In this document: piece after piece, positions 11,399 through 25,166 of the stretch | Layout: each line of letters begins with the position of its first letter | Numbering within the stretch: position 1 is the stretch's first letter | Origin: Hirsutella rhossiliensis | Lineage: Eukaryota; Ascomycota; Sordariomycetes; Hypocreales; Ophiocordycipitaceae | NCBI RefSeq assembly: GCF_020360975.1 | Contig: NW_025408668.1 | Span: forward strand, 1 to 64,000 | Length of the DNA stretch: 64,000 bases | Direction: 5' to 3' | Translations under genes and position numbers: made by a program | The notes under the pieces: generated by a model | Told to the model about the DNA's origin: nothing | What the model saw: only the letters and a program-made list of their open reading frames with translations | The model's database searches: none

Positions 11399-11825
11399 TA
11401 TCGCGAAGTATAGCTTAATTTTATAGTTCTTAGAGATATCTATAGGTAAGAGGGATCTAGGAAGCTTAAAGAAATACTAGTATATAAAGAAGAAAGAAGG
11501 AGCTAAAAGGAGGTATAAAAAGAAGGGTAAGGGAGAGAGGGGGAGTAAAAGTAGTAATAGCTTCCTATAAAAGTAGTAAGAGATAAGATAAAGGGGCTAG
11601 TAACGGCTAAAAAGGAGAGGAAAACCTAGTAAAAGGCTCGGTAGTTATAAGGGTATTAATAGTTTCTTTAAGTAAGATCCTCTTTATTAATTAGGATACT
11701 ATAAAGATATAAATAAGAGCGTTAGATAAAGAAAAGAAGGATAAGTAAGGTAATATAATAATTATTTCCTTACTATAATTATTACCCTTATAAGAATTAA
11801 ATAACTTTACCTTACTTATTAAACC
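11399..11825 (+). mobile_element. Copia-1 LTR, cut short by a gypsy-1 insertion
   Basis: Starts TATCGCGAAG at 11399 and follows the copia-1 LTR for 427 bp. It stops about 60 bp before the expected end, exactly where a gypsy-1 LTR begins at 11826. The missing end is not found on the far side, so the gypsy-1 copy later lost its right part. Confidence 0.8.
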
Positions 11826-12666
11826 TATAAGAGTCTTTAACTATTATAGGTTATAGGCTTAGGCTATAGCCTAAGCTATATAGTTATATATAGAGGGCCG
11901 GATCCTATATATATATATATAAGCTAGCTATATATAGAAGAACTCTATATAGATTATTAATATTATCTTATAAACGGCACCTATATATATACCTCTACTT
12001 ACTTTATAATAATATAAGCTATTAACTAATAGATCTAATAGATATCTCTCTAAAGAGGGTACTACTTTCTTAATAGAGTATTCCGCCCCTCCTTAGATAG
12101 ATAGGAAGTATTATAGCTATCCTAGAAGTAATTAAAAGTACGATAGCTAGAGAGAAAGATAAGGTTCTTACTAAATTAAAGGAGCTATCTATAAGACTAG
12201 CTTTAACCCTTATAACCTTTATAACGCTAATTATAGTAGGGATACTATTAATATAAAAGCTACTCCCTTAGCTAACTTAGGATAGTAAGCTAGAGTCCCT
12301 TTACTTCCTTCTTAGCCGGCTATAGATAAAGTTTATAACTAATAAGAAAGAAGGCTTAAAGAGCTATCGCGATATAGTATAGTATTTACTCCTCTATATA
12401 CTACCGGAGCCTTAGATATAGTAGATCTCTAGATTCTATAATAAAGGCGGCCCTAAGGGTAGACGCGACTTATAGGACTTCTTTTAATACCTAATATATA
12501 CGTCTAGTAATATATAAAAGTAGGAGAAAGTATAAGATAAGCTATAGACTTTTAAGTAAAGAGATAGATAAACTTTTAGCGAATTCCTCCTTAATTTTAA
12601 AGAGACGCTCTTATAAGTAGTAAGGACTATAGTATAGGAAGATAGCGCGAAGCTTATATAGCTTTA
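11826..12666 (+). mobile_element. Gypsy-1 5' fragment: LTR and part of gag
   Basis: The LTR occupies 11826-12011 (186 bp, starting TATAAGAGTC and ending TTTATAATA). The following 650 bp match the leader and gag region at 46506-47160 of the complete copy. The match ends abruptly near 12666, where minus-strand copia-1 sequence takes over: a recombination or deletion junction between two families. Confidence 0.83.
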
Positions 12667-15600
12667 GAATTTAGTCTTATAGATAAAGACCTATTTATAT
12701 CTTGCTCTTACTTTTTCCTTAAGGACCTCTTTAAAAGACCTTATCTCTTTATATAAAGCTAGGTAGTCTTTCTAGGCTTAGAAAAACTAATTTCTTAAGG
12801 GGTGTTTTTCTAGCTGCTTTTAGTTTACTAGTAGGTCCGGGAGGTCTCTTTTATATACCTTCCTTACTAATAGTAGCTTAAAAAGCCGGCCTACTATAAA
12901 CGCTATATAGGAACCGTCTTCTATAGGCGTTAGATAGAAGTCGGAAAAACGATTAAAATAGGGGAGAGGTTAGTCTTCTTTAGTAACTATATCGGGCCTT
13001 ATACCTTCCTTTACTTCTCGAAGTAGGGATAAAAAGGCAGCTAGGTAATCCTTTAAAATAAAAATAGGTGCCTTTCCTACCCCCTTAGGGGTTAAGATAG
13101 GAAGACTAACTAAAAAAGCTGCTTTTAGATCTTCTTCTTATATAGGAGGAGGCGTAGGGAGGTAGGTATATTCTAGCTCTACCGCTTTCCTATAGTCTCC
13201 TTCTTTATCTAGATTATTTAATCTAGTAGCTTCCTCTTCTTTAAAGTTAGCGTTATCCTCGACTACTTTAACGTTAGTTTCTTCTTCTATTTCCTTATCT
13301 AGGACCTCTTCTTAAGACTATTAAGAATAGGGGATTTAGATCTTTTAAATTAGCTAACGTTATAAGAGTAAGAGGGGCTATTAATCCCTCTTTCTATTAA
13401 AGAAGCTAGATTTATTAAAAATTATATCCCTAGTTAAAATAACCTTTTATAAAAGAGGAATCTAGATTTAAAAGATATTTATAGAATTATAACTAATAAG
13501 GTAACTAATAAAGGCTCTAGGATTAAGCTTTCTTTTCTTCTTCCTTTTTAGCTATATATCGGTAGTTATAGCGTATACCTTATAGCTATAGGTATAAAGG
13601 TAGGCTAGTAAAGCCCTCTTTTTCGTAAAGAGCTCGAGGGGGGATTTTTAGTTTATTCCTTAGGTAGTCCCTCTAGGGTCTAGTTCTATAAGTAATAGGC
13701 GGTCTTAATAACTTCCCTTTAAAGGTTATAAGTAAGCTTTATAGTAAGTCTTATTATATAGGCCCTTTCTATTATAGCACCCTTTAATCTTTCTACCCCT
13801 CCGTTCTAGGCCTAGGTATTTAATACTAATAGGAGGGCTAAAATACCCCTCTTTTAAAGCTAATTTAAGATATCCTTTATAAATAGCTCTCTATTAGACC
13901 GTATCTTCTTTACCTCGTAGCTAAAGTAGGATTTTATCTAGTTAACGAATTCTAAGAGGGTAGTCTAGTTATACTTACTTAGGTAGGTCTATAAGAAATA
14001 AGGGAAAACTATCCTTAAAAAAGCGTCTATTAAAAACATTACCCTAATAAAGCTTTCTTAATCCCTAGAAACGTTAGTTTAGTTAACCTAAATTTCCTTA
14101 TATAGCTAGTCCGGCTATATAGGGGTCTATCTAGAAATTCGTCTCTTAGTCTTCCCTTAGCTATAGTATTTATATTCGACGGTCTTTAGTCCCCTTATTT
14201 ATACGCCTTATTATTAGCCTAGCTTATATAAAGCTAGGGGGCCCGGGTAACTAAGTCGTGCGTACTAAAGAAGACCGTTTCCTTAGACTACTAAAAGAGG
14301 GTCCTTAGAATATACCCTCTTAGTAGGGAAAGCTAACTTCTTAAGTAGTTCCTTCTTATAAATAGGTTAGAATTCGAGAATAAATTAACCGAAATTTTCC
14401 TCGATAAGCTTAATCGTTTAATTCTTCTAGACTAGCCTTATAGGCTTAGTAGTTATATCCTAGAAGATTCCTTCCTCTTAAAAAAGGCAGAAGGAAATTA
14501 AGCTCGTTAAAAATTTAAGGTAAAAATCTACCCTTTTTCGTCGAAGAATTTATATAGACCTATTAGGTAATTTTATCGTGAAATTTACCCTTCTATATCC
14601 CTTTATCTATAAGGTTAATTCCCCGGTAATAAGATATTCCCTCTATGCCTTCTTAAAGGACCGGAATTATAAGAGTATATTATAGATATCGAGGGAAGTA
14701 CTAGAGTCGATAATAGCTAATTTTTATAAGGGATAGTCGGAGGGTCCTATTAAGTAGTCTTACTAATCTATAGGGAAGACGAATACTAGGTTTACTATAC
14801 TAACGATTTATCCTTAAATTTATAGCTTAAATAAAGGTAGCGGCGTTATTAGTTATTATTTCTTAGTAACCTAAATCTTATCTATCTTCTTCTATAATAA
14901 GGGGTCCTCCTTAAGAGACTATTATACTATTTCTTATAGCCTCTTTAAAGGGTTAAATCCTTTAGGTCGGTTTTCCTTAAAGACCTACTAGTATTATAAT
15001 AACCGATAGCCTAGGGATTTATAAGCTAGGCAGCCGTTTCGTTTAGTCTTTTATCTCTTTAAGGAATCCTTATCTTAGTTTAGAAGGTCCGCTTAAAAAC
15101 CCCCCCTTTTTACCCCTTATTACTAATTTTAATAAAGAGGTTCGATTTCGACTAGTTCCTTAATTTTTCGACTAATAGACTAAAAGGTCTATTAGGGGAC
15201 TAGTCGGGCCGGTCTAACTAACGGGGCCGGGGCCGGGCCTAGAGTAAGAGTCGGAGCTAGGGCCGGGGCCGTAGCGATAGTTAACGACGGCGTTAAGGCT
15301 CTTAAGGGAGGAGGGGCTAGAAGGGCAATAGCTATAGTAGTAGCAGCGGTAGCCGTAGTAATAGGGGCTATAGTAGCTATAGGGGCAGTAGGTCGAGCTA
15401 TCTAGGTCGAGTGCTAGCTATAAAGGAATAAGACTACTTACTATTATACTTTAGTAGCTTCTTTATTTAGTTCCTAGCTAGCTTCTTTATTTAGTTCCTA
15501 GCTAGCTTTTTAAAAGATTATTAAGTAACCGTTACTAATAGGCTTTATTAGTAGAGATATATCCTATAGCTACTAGCTAGAAAGAGCTTTTATTAAGAAG

Positions 15601-16769
15601 TATTAATTAGCTTTCTTAAGGATTTCTTCCTACTTAGCTAGCTATAAAGAAGCTAGTAGGTTCCTAGTAGAAAAGGCTCCTAGGTATACTATATAGGTCT
15701 TCCTAATATAGTTAGTTATATAGCCCCTCGAGGGAGCTATTAAGGTCTCGAGCTTTAAAAGCTACTACCTAAGAGTCTCTTTTTCTTAAAGAGAGATTAG
15801 CTTTATAGTACTAACGGATTCTATTACTACTATATAAGTAGTAGTTAGTAGCTTCGTCTTATAAAGGTATTCCTTATAGTAACTTTTATAGTTACCTAAG
15901 ATAGTAGAAAAAGCTCTTTACTATATAGAGGTTAGCTTAAAAAAGAAGGATACTCCCTTTATATTTTCCGTTACCTTAGGGTAAAGAGGGGGCTTAAGAG
16001 GGTCCTACTTATTAAAAAAGACTAAATTATAAATAGTTCTATTTATACGAGCCTATAGCTCCTTTACCTACTTATCTTAATCTTAGGGCTCTATAAGAAT
16101 CGTCCTATAGACTATAGGGGTAGTAGAGTTATTTTTCGATATTATTATAAGGAAGGGTAGAAAAGTTAGTTAAAAATTAGCTTTCTAGTAAAAGGGGTAA
16201 AATAAAGCTATAAGGGATATAAGAAAGGTGCCTTTTATAGTAGCTAGAAGGTATAGGAATTTTATTCTTCTTAGGCTTATAACTCTTACGAAGATAGATA
16301 TAAGAAGTATATATAAAATATATAAAGGTAAAATTAAAAGTAAGGGGTTAGATAGGTAAGGTAAAGATATTTAATTCTTATAGAGGTAGTAATTATAGTA
16401 AGGGAGTAATTATTATATTTTCTTAATTATCCTTCTTTCCTTTATTTAATGCCTCTCTTTATACCTATCTAGTATCTTAATTAATAAAGAAGATCCTACT
16501 TAAAGAAGCTATTAATATCCTCTTAACTACCGAGCTTTTTACTGGTTTTTCCCCTCCTTTCTAGCCGTTACCGGTATAGCCGTTTTATCTCTCGCTACCT
16601 TTATAAGAAGCTATCGCTACTTCTACTTCCCCTTATACCCCTACCCTCCTTTCTATACCTCTTTTTAGCTCCTTCTTCCTTCTTCTATACTAAGCGTTTT
16701 TAGCTTCCTTAGTCCTTCTTACTAAGGGATATCTCTAAGAACTATAAAATCAAGCTACGCTTAGCGATA
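12667..16769 (-). mobile_element. Copia-1 5' half (LTR, gag, integrase region), minus strand
   Basis: On the minus strand: 5' LTR at 16284-16769 (486 bp), initiator-tRNA-type primer-binding site at 16270-16283, gag with an Ala/Pro/Thr-rich low-complexity part at about 15200-15390, then the protease/integrase part of pol. It aligns antiparallel to 53310-56810 of the complete copy. The reverse transcriptase half and 3' LTR are missing beyond 12667. Saturated with TAA/TAG stops. Confidence 0.85.
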
Positions 16770-17160
16770 CTAGTAGCTATATAAGGCTATACTTAGGGGG
16801 GCGTAATACGCTATTTATAAGGGTTTTAAGCGTATACCTTTTTCGTATTTTAGGCTTAGTTTTAAAACGCTAGCTAGTAAGATATAATAATATTAATATA
16901 AAGACTTAATAACTAATAATAGTAAAACCCTTTATATATAAATAAGTAAAAGGGATATTATAATTATATTTACTCTTTAAGCTAGGGAATTTAATTTAAT
17001 ATTTCTAGATTATATTTAACGCCTTAAAATATATTTAGTTAAGCTTAGCCGTAAATCTTATGTATAAAATTATATAATATAAGATATATAGCTTAGTAAA
17101 ATAAAGTAAAGTATAATAGAGATCCTATTTCTTTTTAAAATTATAATATATCTTCCTTAA
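16770..17160. other. AT-rich RIP-mutated stretch, unassigned
   Basis: About 390 bp between two copia-1 pieces. No domain, no long open frame and no match recognised elsewhere in the window. Confidence 0.45.
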
Positions 17161-17305
17161 AAGGTAATTCCTTTACTTTTATAAGCTTTACCCTTATAAG
17201 AATTAAAAAGCTTTATTATACTTATCCGACCCTTTACTTCCCCTTTTACCTTTATATATTTTTTATATACTTCTTATTTCTCTTTTAATTAGAATTATAA
17301 GCTTC
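17161..17305 (+). mobile_element. Copia-1 LTR remnant (3' end only)
   Basis: About 110-145 bp resemble the last third of the copia-1 LTR, including ACCCTTATAAGAATTAAA-like and TTTATATACTTCTTAT-like blocks. It is followed by ATTATAAGCTT, which resembles the primer-binding site. The rest of the LTR is absent. The left edge is approximate. Confidence 0.6.
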
Positions 17306-17319
17306 TTTCTAAATACTAC

Positions 17320-17767
17320 TTTAGCGCTATTTATTACCTATTTATAGGTCTTTAGAATTTTTAGATCTTAATTTCTAATACTTATTAAAATTAACTCTTT
17401 TTAGTTATAGATTAAAAATAAATTAATATTAATATATTTAAGATAGTTAAAATCGAACCCTTTTAGCTTTATAGGTAATTATACTACTATTTTAATAGTA
17501 GTAGGAATAAGATTATTATTTAAAGACTCTTTTTCTATAAAAAGTAAGGGACTTTTATCTCTAAGTTCTTTAATAGCTTCTTATATAAGAATATAGCTTT
17601 CTAGCTTATCTTTACTTAAAATATAATTAAAATTAAAAGTATTATTACTACTAAATTCTTTTAGATTTTCTAGAAACCTATTTTCTAGTATAGTAATATC
17701 TTTAAAGATATTTATCTTTCTATTAAAAAAGCCCTAGATTTTATATATATTTTCTTAATAGCTTACT
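17320..17767 (-). pseudogene. RIP-mutated relic of an unknown coding sequence (minus strand)
   Basis: Read on the minus strand from about 17760 to 17341, one frame stays coherent for about 140 codons. Its only interruptions are TAA and TAG, the stops RIP makes from CAA, CAG and TGG. The encoded text is Leu/Ile/Lys/Asn-rich with no motif I recognise. Gypsy-2 inserted at its upstream edge (duplication TTACT), so 25617-25694 is the continuation of the same host sequence. Family unknown. Confidence 0.5.
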
Positions 17768-18217
17768 TATTACGACTATAGCTACTAGGCCGCTAATAGT
17801 CGACCGCGTTAAGTATATAATATAGCTTAACGGATAAATAGTCGGCACGACTATCTAATAAATATAGGATTAAGGGGATTATAGAGATCTAAGTAATCTA
17901 GGATTAATAGGATTACTACGCCCTATATAATCTAACGTTAGGGATTATAGCTAGGCCTATAATCTAAGGATAGTCTCTATAGGTATATATAGCTACCTAC
18001 TTTTACTCCTTTAGATAGATAGCTCTCTAGCTTTTAATATAGATCTTTATTATAATTCTATCTTTAATTCTAATTACCTAGTTATAGTCTACGGTCTATA
18101 ACCTCTAACTTATTACTAACGTAATATACTTATTATTACTTAGACTACGCCCTATTATATCTATTAATATAAACCCCTTAATAGGTTTATCCCTTAGGAA
18201 TAATACCGGTCGTTATA
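17768..18217 (+). repeat. Gypsy-2 5' LTR (450 bp)
   Basis: Begins TATTACGAC and ends GTCGTTATA: inverted termini consistent with an ancestral TGTTACGAC...GTCGTAACA after RIP. Same length as the 3' copy at 25167-25616 and the solo copy at 38344-38793. Confidence 0.93.
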
Positions 18218-21200
18218 TATTAAAAGCTCTTATTTAGTATAATACTACGTTACTCTAAGTAATATCGTAACTATTAATATACTTATATAGTAAACTAGAT
18301 TAACTAACTCTAGAGCTATTATATCGCCTTAGGATATAATACGCGAGATTATTACCCTTTAATATAAAGTATAGTTACTTAGGAATAAAGGAGGTAATAG
18401 ATAAGTTAGGGACCTTAAAGAAGTAGTTAAACTAAAATAGCTAGGACTATTCGATAGTACTTATAGTATACTTCGAGACTTTCTTACTTAACTTAAGGCC
18501 TACTACCGGTTTTACCCTATTAAACTTTCGGACTTAGTTAAAAAGGTACTTTATATAGGAAATTATTTATCTAGAATAATACTCGCTTAGTTTAGACCTA
18601 TTATAAGGGACTTTCTTAATAACTAACTAGCGCGACGAGATAACGAAATAGATAAAGTCTTTACTAGTTTCTAAGGATTTAAAGAAGCTATTATAAAGGT
18701 ATTTAGAATAACTAATAAGGAATAAGAGGCTAAATAAAAACTTTAAGAACTTTAATAAAGGATCTTAGTATTAGATTATACTATAAAGTTCTATTAAGTT
18801 ACCTTAAAGCTTAATTAAGACGACGAACCTTTTATATTACGATTTTATAATAGGCTTAAAAAAGAAGTTAAGAATAAGCTTTATAAGGAAAATCGACCTA
18901 ATAACCTCTTAGACTATATTACTATAGTAATATAAATTAACGATAAATAGTATACGCGATACTAAGAAAAGAAATAAGGAAGAGGAAACTAAAACCCTTT
19001 TTATAAGAATAACTTTAACTAACGCGCTAACTATAAAAAGAAGCGCGAAACTCCTATTACCTATACTTATATAACTAACCTAAGTAGGATAGATCTAAAC
19101 GTAATATAGAAAAGTAAAAGAAAGTATTTTAACTATAGAAAACTTAGATATTATTTTAAAGAATATAGATAACCTTATAAAGAGAAGAAAACCTATTAGG
19201 TACTAGCCTTAGAAGGTAAGAAATACTTAAACGCTACTAATAAATAGGAACTAAAGTATAAACTCCTTAGTTAGACTATATACTATAACGATAAATATAT
19301 AGTATACTTAAGCGATAAAAATAGTATTAGATAGTTCTTAAAGTAACTAAAGAAAACCCTTATAATAATATAACGAAGGGATCCTAAAATATAGAAATAA
19401 GTTAAATTTATAGAACTAAAATACCCCTATCTTAAAGGAGTTTCTTAAGACTAAATTAAGAAGAATAGTAAACGATTCTAAGAAGATATATAAAATAAAA
19501 ATCGATAATAATAATAGGTAGTCTATAAATAATATAATAAAAAAGATATAAATATAGCCCTTATACTTATAAAACTTAGATAATAACCTAAGGAGGAATA
19601 ACGAAGTATCGACGATATAAGCTCTAAAGAATAAGAAATACTTAAAGAAACGGAAGATAAGAACGAACTTATACTACTACCCTTACTATTAAGGGAGAAT
19701 ACTATAATTAGAGAATATACTTTATACTTTAAAGAATTTAAAGAAATACTTAAAATTAAAACCTAATAAACGCCTTAAATTCTTATAGAAAACTAATAAG
19801 CTATATTAATTTAATATTAACTAGTACTATATAGAGGAGACTATACTATAGCTATTACTATAGTTAATACCTTTATAGCTTTATAATAAGAATAGTAACT
19901 ATAAGGAGAATTTAAAGATAATCTATAAATACTACTTACTTATAAGTACTATAAGTATATTTTATAGATATTATACGTTTACCTAGATTATATAATATAC
20001 TTTTAGATAAAGGCACGATATAACGCCTTTTTAGTTAGGTTCGAGGGATAAGTATTTTCGAAACCTTACTTAAGTATAGAACTAAACTACTAGAAAATCG
20101 ATTAACGCTACCTAAACGACTAAGTTATATTATTAGAACCCGATTATAGTATACTACTTAAATACCGCGATAATTATAGTTTATTAACGAGATATCTTTT
20201 AAAGATATATAAAATCTATAAATACGCTAAAATAAAGGAATAGTATAGCGCTACTCGCTCTAAGGTATCTAAACTATTAATCTTCTAAAAACTTATATAA
20301 TAAATTAAATATAATAAAGAAGATTATAACGAATATATATACCTAAACTATAGAGTTTATAAATATAAAAAAGCATAAGTATAGTATAAATAATATAACG
20401 GTATATTAAAAGATTATTAATAATATATATAAAGGCTATAAGCTATATTTAACTAAGGAAAAATCGATATAGAAATACTATATAAAAAATAAAAAGACGC
20501 TAAACGAAAACTTAATCTTTAGTATAAAAACGAATAGAATTATAAAGTATAGTATATAATTAACTATAAAGTAGTATAATATAAACGATATAGTATTAAG
20601 AAATAAGAAATCTTTAATTAGCTATAAGAAATTAGTCTCTTAAGACCTAATATAATACTATACGATAAAAATATAAAGAAACGATATTAATAATAAATTA
20701 AAGAAGAATACCTAAATAAAATAAATAAGGACTAGGTAAAAAACGAGGTATACTATCTATAAAAGGGCTATAGACTAGCACGATATAATAAGATCTAAGG
20801 ACCCTATATATAGTAACGGTAAGCTATAGTAACTAAATAGTATTAGATATCTAAATCGCGGGATATTACGCGCGTATACTTTTAAACTATAGCGCGATAG
20901 GTAATTACGTTTTACCTAGAGTTATTAATCGTTACCGACTTATATAAAGATATAAGAAAGATCTATATAAACTTATAAATATCGAAGGAGAGGCCTTTAA
21001 CTATAATAAGGGAATTATTAATATAGAGATTAATTACCTTAATATTAATATCTAGGGCTATAATAAATAAGTTAACTTTAATATTATAGATATTAAAGAA
21101 TATAACCTTATATTAAGGCTTTTATAGCTATAAGAGAGTAACCTACTAATTAACTAGAAAACTAGCTAGCTATATTAAAATAAAGATATAAGTTTCTAAG

Positions 21201-24200
21201 ACTAGTAGATTTAAAAGAAAGTAAAATTTTACGATAATTTAGCTACTAAATAAGATAAAAGGGATAACCGTTTAAGTAAATTATTATAGGCTTTAGCGAT
21301 ATAAATAAAAATAGTAACCGAACCGGCGGATATAATAAAATCGACTAATAAGACCTACGTACTAACTAATATAGCTATATAACCTAGTATTTAATATAAA
21401 TAGAATAAAGGATATAATATAAAGATCTAAAGAGTTATTACTACTTTAAGGAAAGACCTTAAATAAATTAATAAAGAGCTTAAGTTAAGAGAAACTAGCT
21501 CTTAAGAGAAAGAATAAAGCCTATAAAATAGAATAAAGAATATCCCTTAAGAATACTAGAAATATAATAAACTCTTTAAGAAAGAACTTAAGATAGGGTT
21601 ACTTAAATATAGCTAATAGGACTATAAAATTTATCTTAAGGATAGAATAACGCCGATGTTCTATAAGATCTATAACTTAAATGAAAAATAACTATAAACG
21701 CTATATAACTACTTTAATAAGAATCTACGAAAAAGATATATATAAATATTAATATCTAAAGTAAGCTATTTAGTTATATTTATTCTAAAGAAAAATAGTA
21801 AGCTATAATTAGTTATTAACTATAGACGCTTAAATAATATTATAATAAAGGACTAAATACTATTACCGCTTATATTAAAACTATAAGATTAACTATATAG
21901 TAAAAAGTAGTTTATAGCCCTTAACCTTAAAGGCGCTTATAACTTAATACGTATAAAAAAGGGGTATAAATAGATAATAGCCTTTAAAATAAAATTCGGA
22001 CTATTTAAATATCTAGTAATACTATTTAGACTTATAAATATACTAGCTATCTTTTAATAAATAATTAATAATATCCTATGCGAATACTTAGATATCTTTA
22101 TAGTAGTATACCTAGATAATATCCTAATCTTCTTAGATACCCTAGAAGAATATAAGGAATACGTTTATAAGGTACTCCGCGTACTTTAAAATACGAAGTT
22201 ACTAGTTAAACTAAAGAAAAGTAAGTTCTATATATAGAAAGTAAACTTCCTTAGATATACGATCTTACTAAGAGAGATATAAATATAATAAAATAAGATT
22301 AACTTAGTTAAAGAATAGCTAATACTAAAGAACGTTAAGGATATATAAAGTTTCCTAGGATTTATAAATTACTACTAACGATTTATTAAAGATTTTAGAA
22401 AAGTCGTAGTACTACTATATAACTTAACGAAGAAAGAAAAAGAATTTATATAGGACGATAAAGCTAACGAAGCTTTCGAATATATTAAGACTATAATTAT
22501 ATAAGAACTAGTCTTAACTACCTTTAATCTAGAACGATAAATCGAACTTAAAACTAATATATTAGACTTTACTCTAAGAGTATAAATCGGATAAAAAGAT
22601 AATAAAAGAAGACTACGACTAATTATATTCTATTTAAAGAAGCTATATAGCGTAGAACTTAATTACCCTATCTACGATAAAGAATTCCTTATAATTATTT
22701 AAGCTTTTAAGGAATTTTAATACTACTTTCTTAGAAGTAAATATAAAGTTAAGGTTTATATAGATTATAAGAATATCTTATATTTTATAACGACGTAAGA
22801 GTAAAATAGATAATAGATCTAATAAGCTAAATACTTATTAGAATTTAACTATAAGATAATCTATAGAAAAAGAATAGAAAACGGTCGAGCTAATACCCTT
22901 AGTCGACGAAGCGACTATAATATAAGGGCACCTATAGCGAAAGGACAGCTCCTAGAAATCAACGAAAACGGGAACTACTAGCAACGATAGCTAAATATAA
23001 TATTTAAAGTATAACCTAACGACTCGACTTACTAAAAGATCCTAAAATAGATAAAAGAATATAAAGTACCGAACGGATATAATATAGGATATTTAGAAGT
23101 TTTAATATATAAAAATAAAATCTAGATACTACTAGAATTATAAGATAAAGTTATATAAGATATATACGAATATCTAATATATAGATACTAGGGAATCTAA
23201 AGAATAATAAAACGGATTAAACGATAATATAACTTTCTATAGCTTAAGGAAGTAGTATAATAAGTTATTAAAGAATATAAACTTTATATATAAAGTAAAG
23301 CTAAACGATATAAACTATATAGAGAATTATAACCGCTACTAGTATAAGAAAAACTATAGGATTTAATAGCTTTTAACTATATTATAAAGCTATTACTATT
23401 AAAAGAACCTATAACTAACGTTAAGTATAATAGTATATTCGTTATTACCGATAAACTAACGAAGTATAGGTACTTCTTACTATATAAAGAAGTAAGTAAT
23501 ATAAAAGAGCTAGTATATATATTCCTATAAACTATTATTAGTAATTACGGACTATTAAACGAGATTATCTTTAATAAAGGAAGTATATTTATAGCTAAGT
23601 TTTAGTAAGCTCTTATAGTATAATTAAGGACGAAATAAGCTTAGTATAGCTTATTACTTATAAATAGATAGATAAATAGAACGACTTAACTAAACGCTTA
23701 AATAATATTTATAATACTATATTAGCTATAAATAAAACGATTAAGTTAAATAGCTACTAATAGCGTAACTAGCTTATAATAGCTTAGTTATAGAAATAAC
23801 TAAGCTCTTACTAGTATACGCTAATTATAGATATAACCTAGAAGTATTTAAGGTTACTTAATAAGGACTATAAGTAGAACGAGCGATATTATAAGTAGAT
23901 TAGCTATAAAAATTATATAAAGAAATATAATAAGAACTTTAATTTATTAGAGAACGAATATCTACTTATTATAATCGGAAAAGATTATAGGGACTAATCT
24001 TTTAAGAGGAAGATATAGTCTACCTTATATAACGAAATATTAAAATAAAACGACTAAGCAATAAATTAGATTTTAAGAAACTTAGACCGTTTAAGGTTAA
24101 GAAAGCTATTTTAAAAGTTAACTACGAACTTTCGCTACTAATAATAATATAGATATACCTAATATTTTATATCTTATTATTAAAACTAGTACTATAAAAC

Positions 24201-25166
24201 GCTAAACTATAGGATAAAATTAAAGTCGACGATAATTAGGAATATAAAGCTAAATAAATACTAAATATAAGAAAATAAGGTTAGTAATAAGAATACCTTA
24301 TTAAATAGAAAGGATATAGACTAAAAGAGAATACCTAAGAACTACTTAAGTACTTAACTTACTATAGCTCTCTACTTTAATAATTTTACTAGAAGGTTTA
24401 GGAGGGATTAAAAGACTAAGATCTATAAACTCCTCGCTAATACTAAATAAGGACTAATTCGCTTTATTAGGAACGCCTAACGATTATAAGTTATTTACTA
24501 CCTAATACTTATATATATTAAGTATAGGTAAAACGCTATCCTAAGTATCTACTTCTTAGATACTATAACGAAATAACTTAGAACTCTTTTCCTTTATACA
24601 ATTCCGAATCTTTTAGATATAAGCAAAATAATTAATAGCGATAGATATTTACGACTAAAGGTTCGTAAGCTATACCTAAAGCTCTAATAAGGCTTCCCTA
24701 GCTTCCTCCTCTTTAAAATATAGCTTATACTACTCCGCTAATAATTTAGTTATTAAAAGAAATATATTAGCTACTACGTATAGAAAGAATTAAAAGATAC
24801 CTATAAGAAAAGGCTACTAAAATACTATTATAATAAGGACGACTACTAGTAATATAATTATTATAGCGCGAAGAATTTTCGGCTATCTAATAATTTATCT
24901 TCTTTGCCTTAAAGTATTAAGTGCACGGTATATCGGTAGGATCTCCGCTTAAGTCGATATATTCAGTAAGAGTAGCGCGCTTAGAGGCTTTTTAGGAACG
25001 ATTTTTTAGTATACGACTAGATATACTATTAGTAGTATATCCTAAAAAGATAAAGAAATAAGGAACGATATACTTACGTACGATATAATAAGGGTATATT
25101 TATATACGGCGGCTAAGGCAGCTATAGTAGGTCTTATAGATAAGACTAAAAGGAAGGGAGATATCG

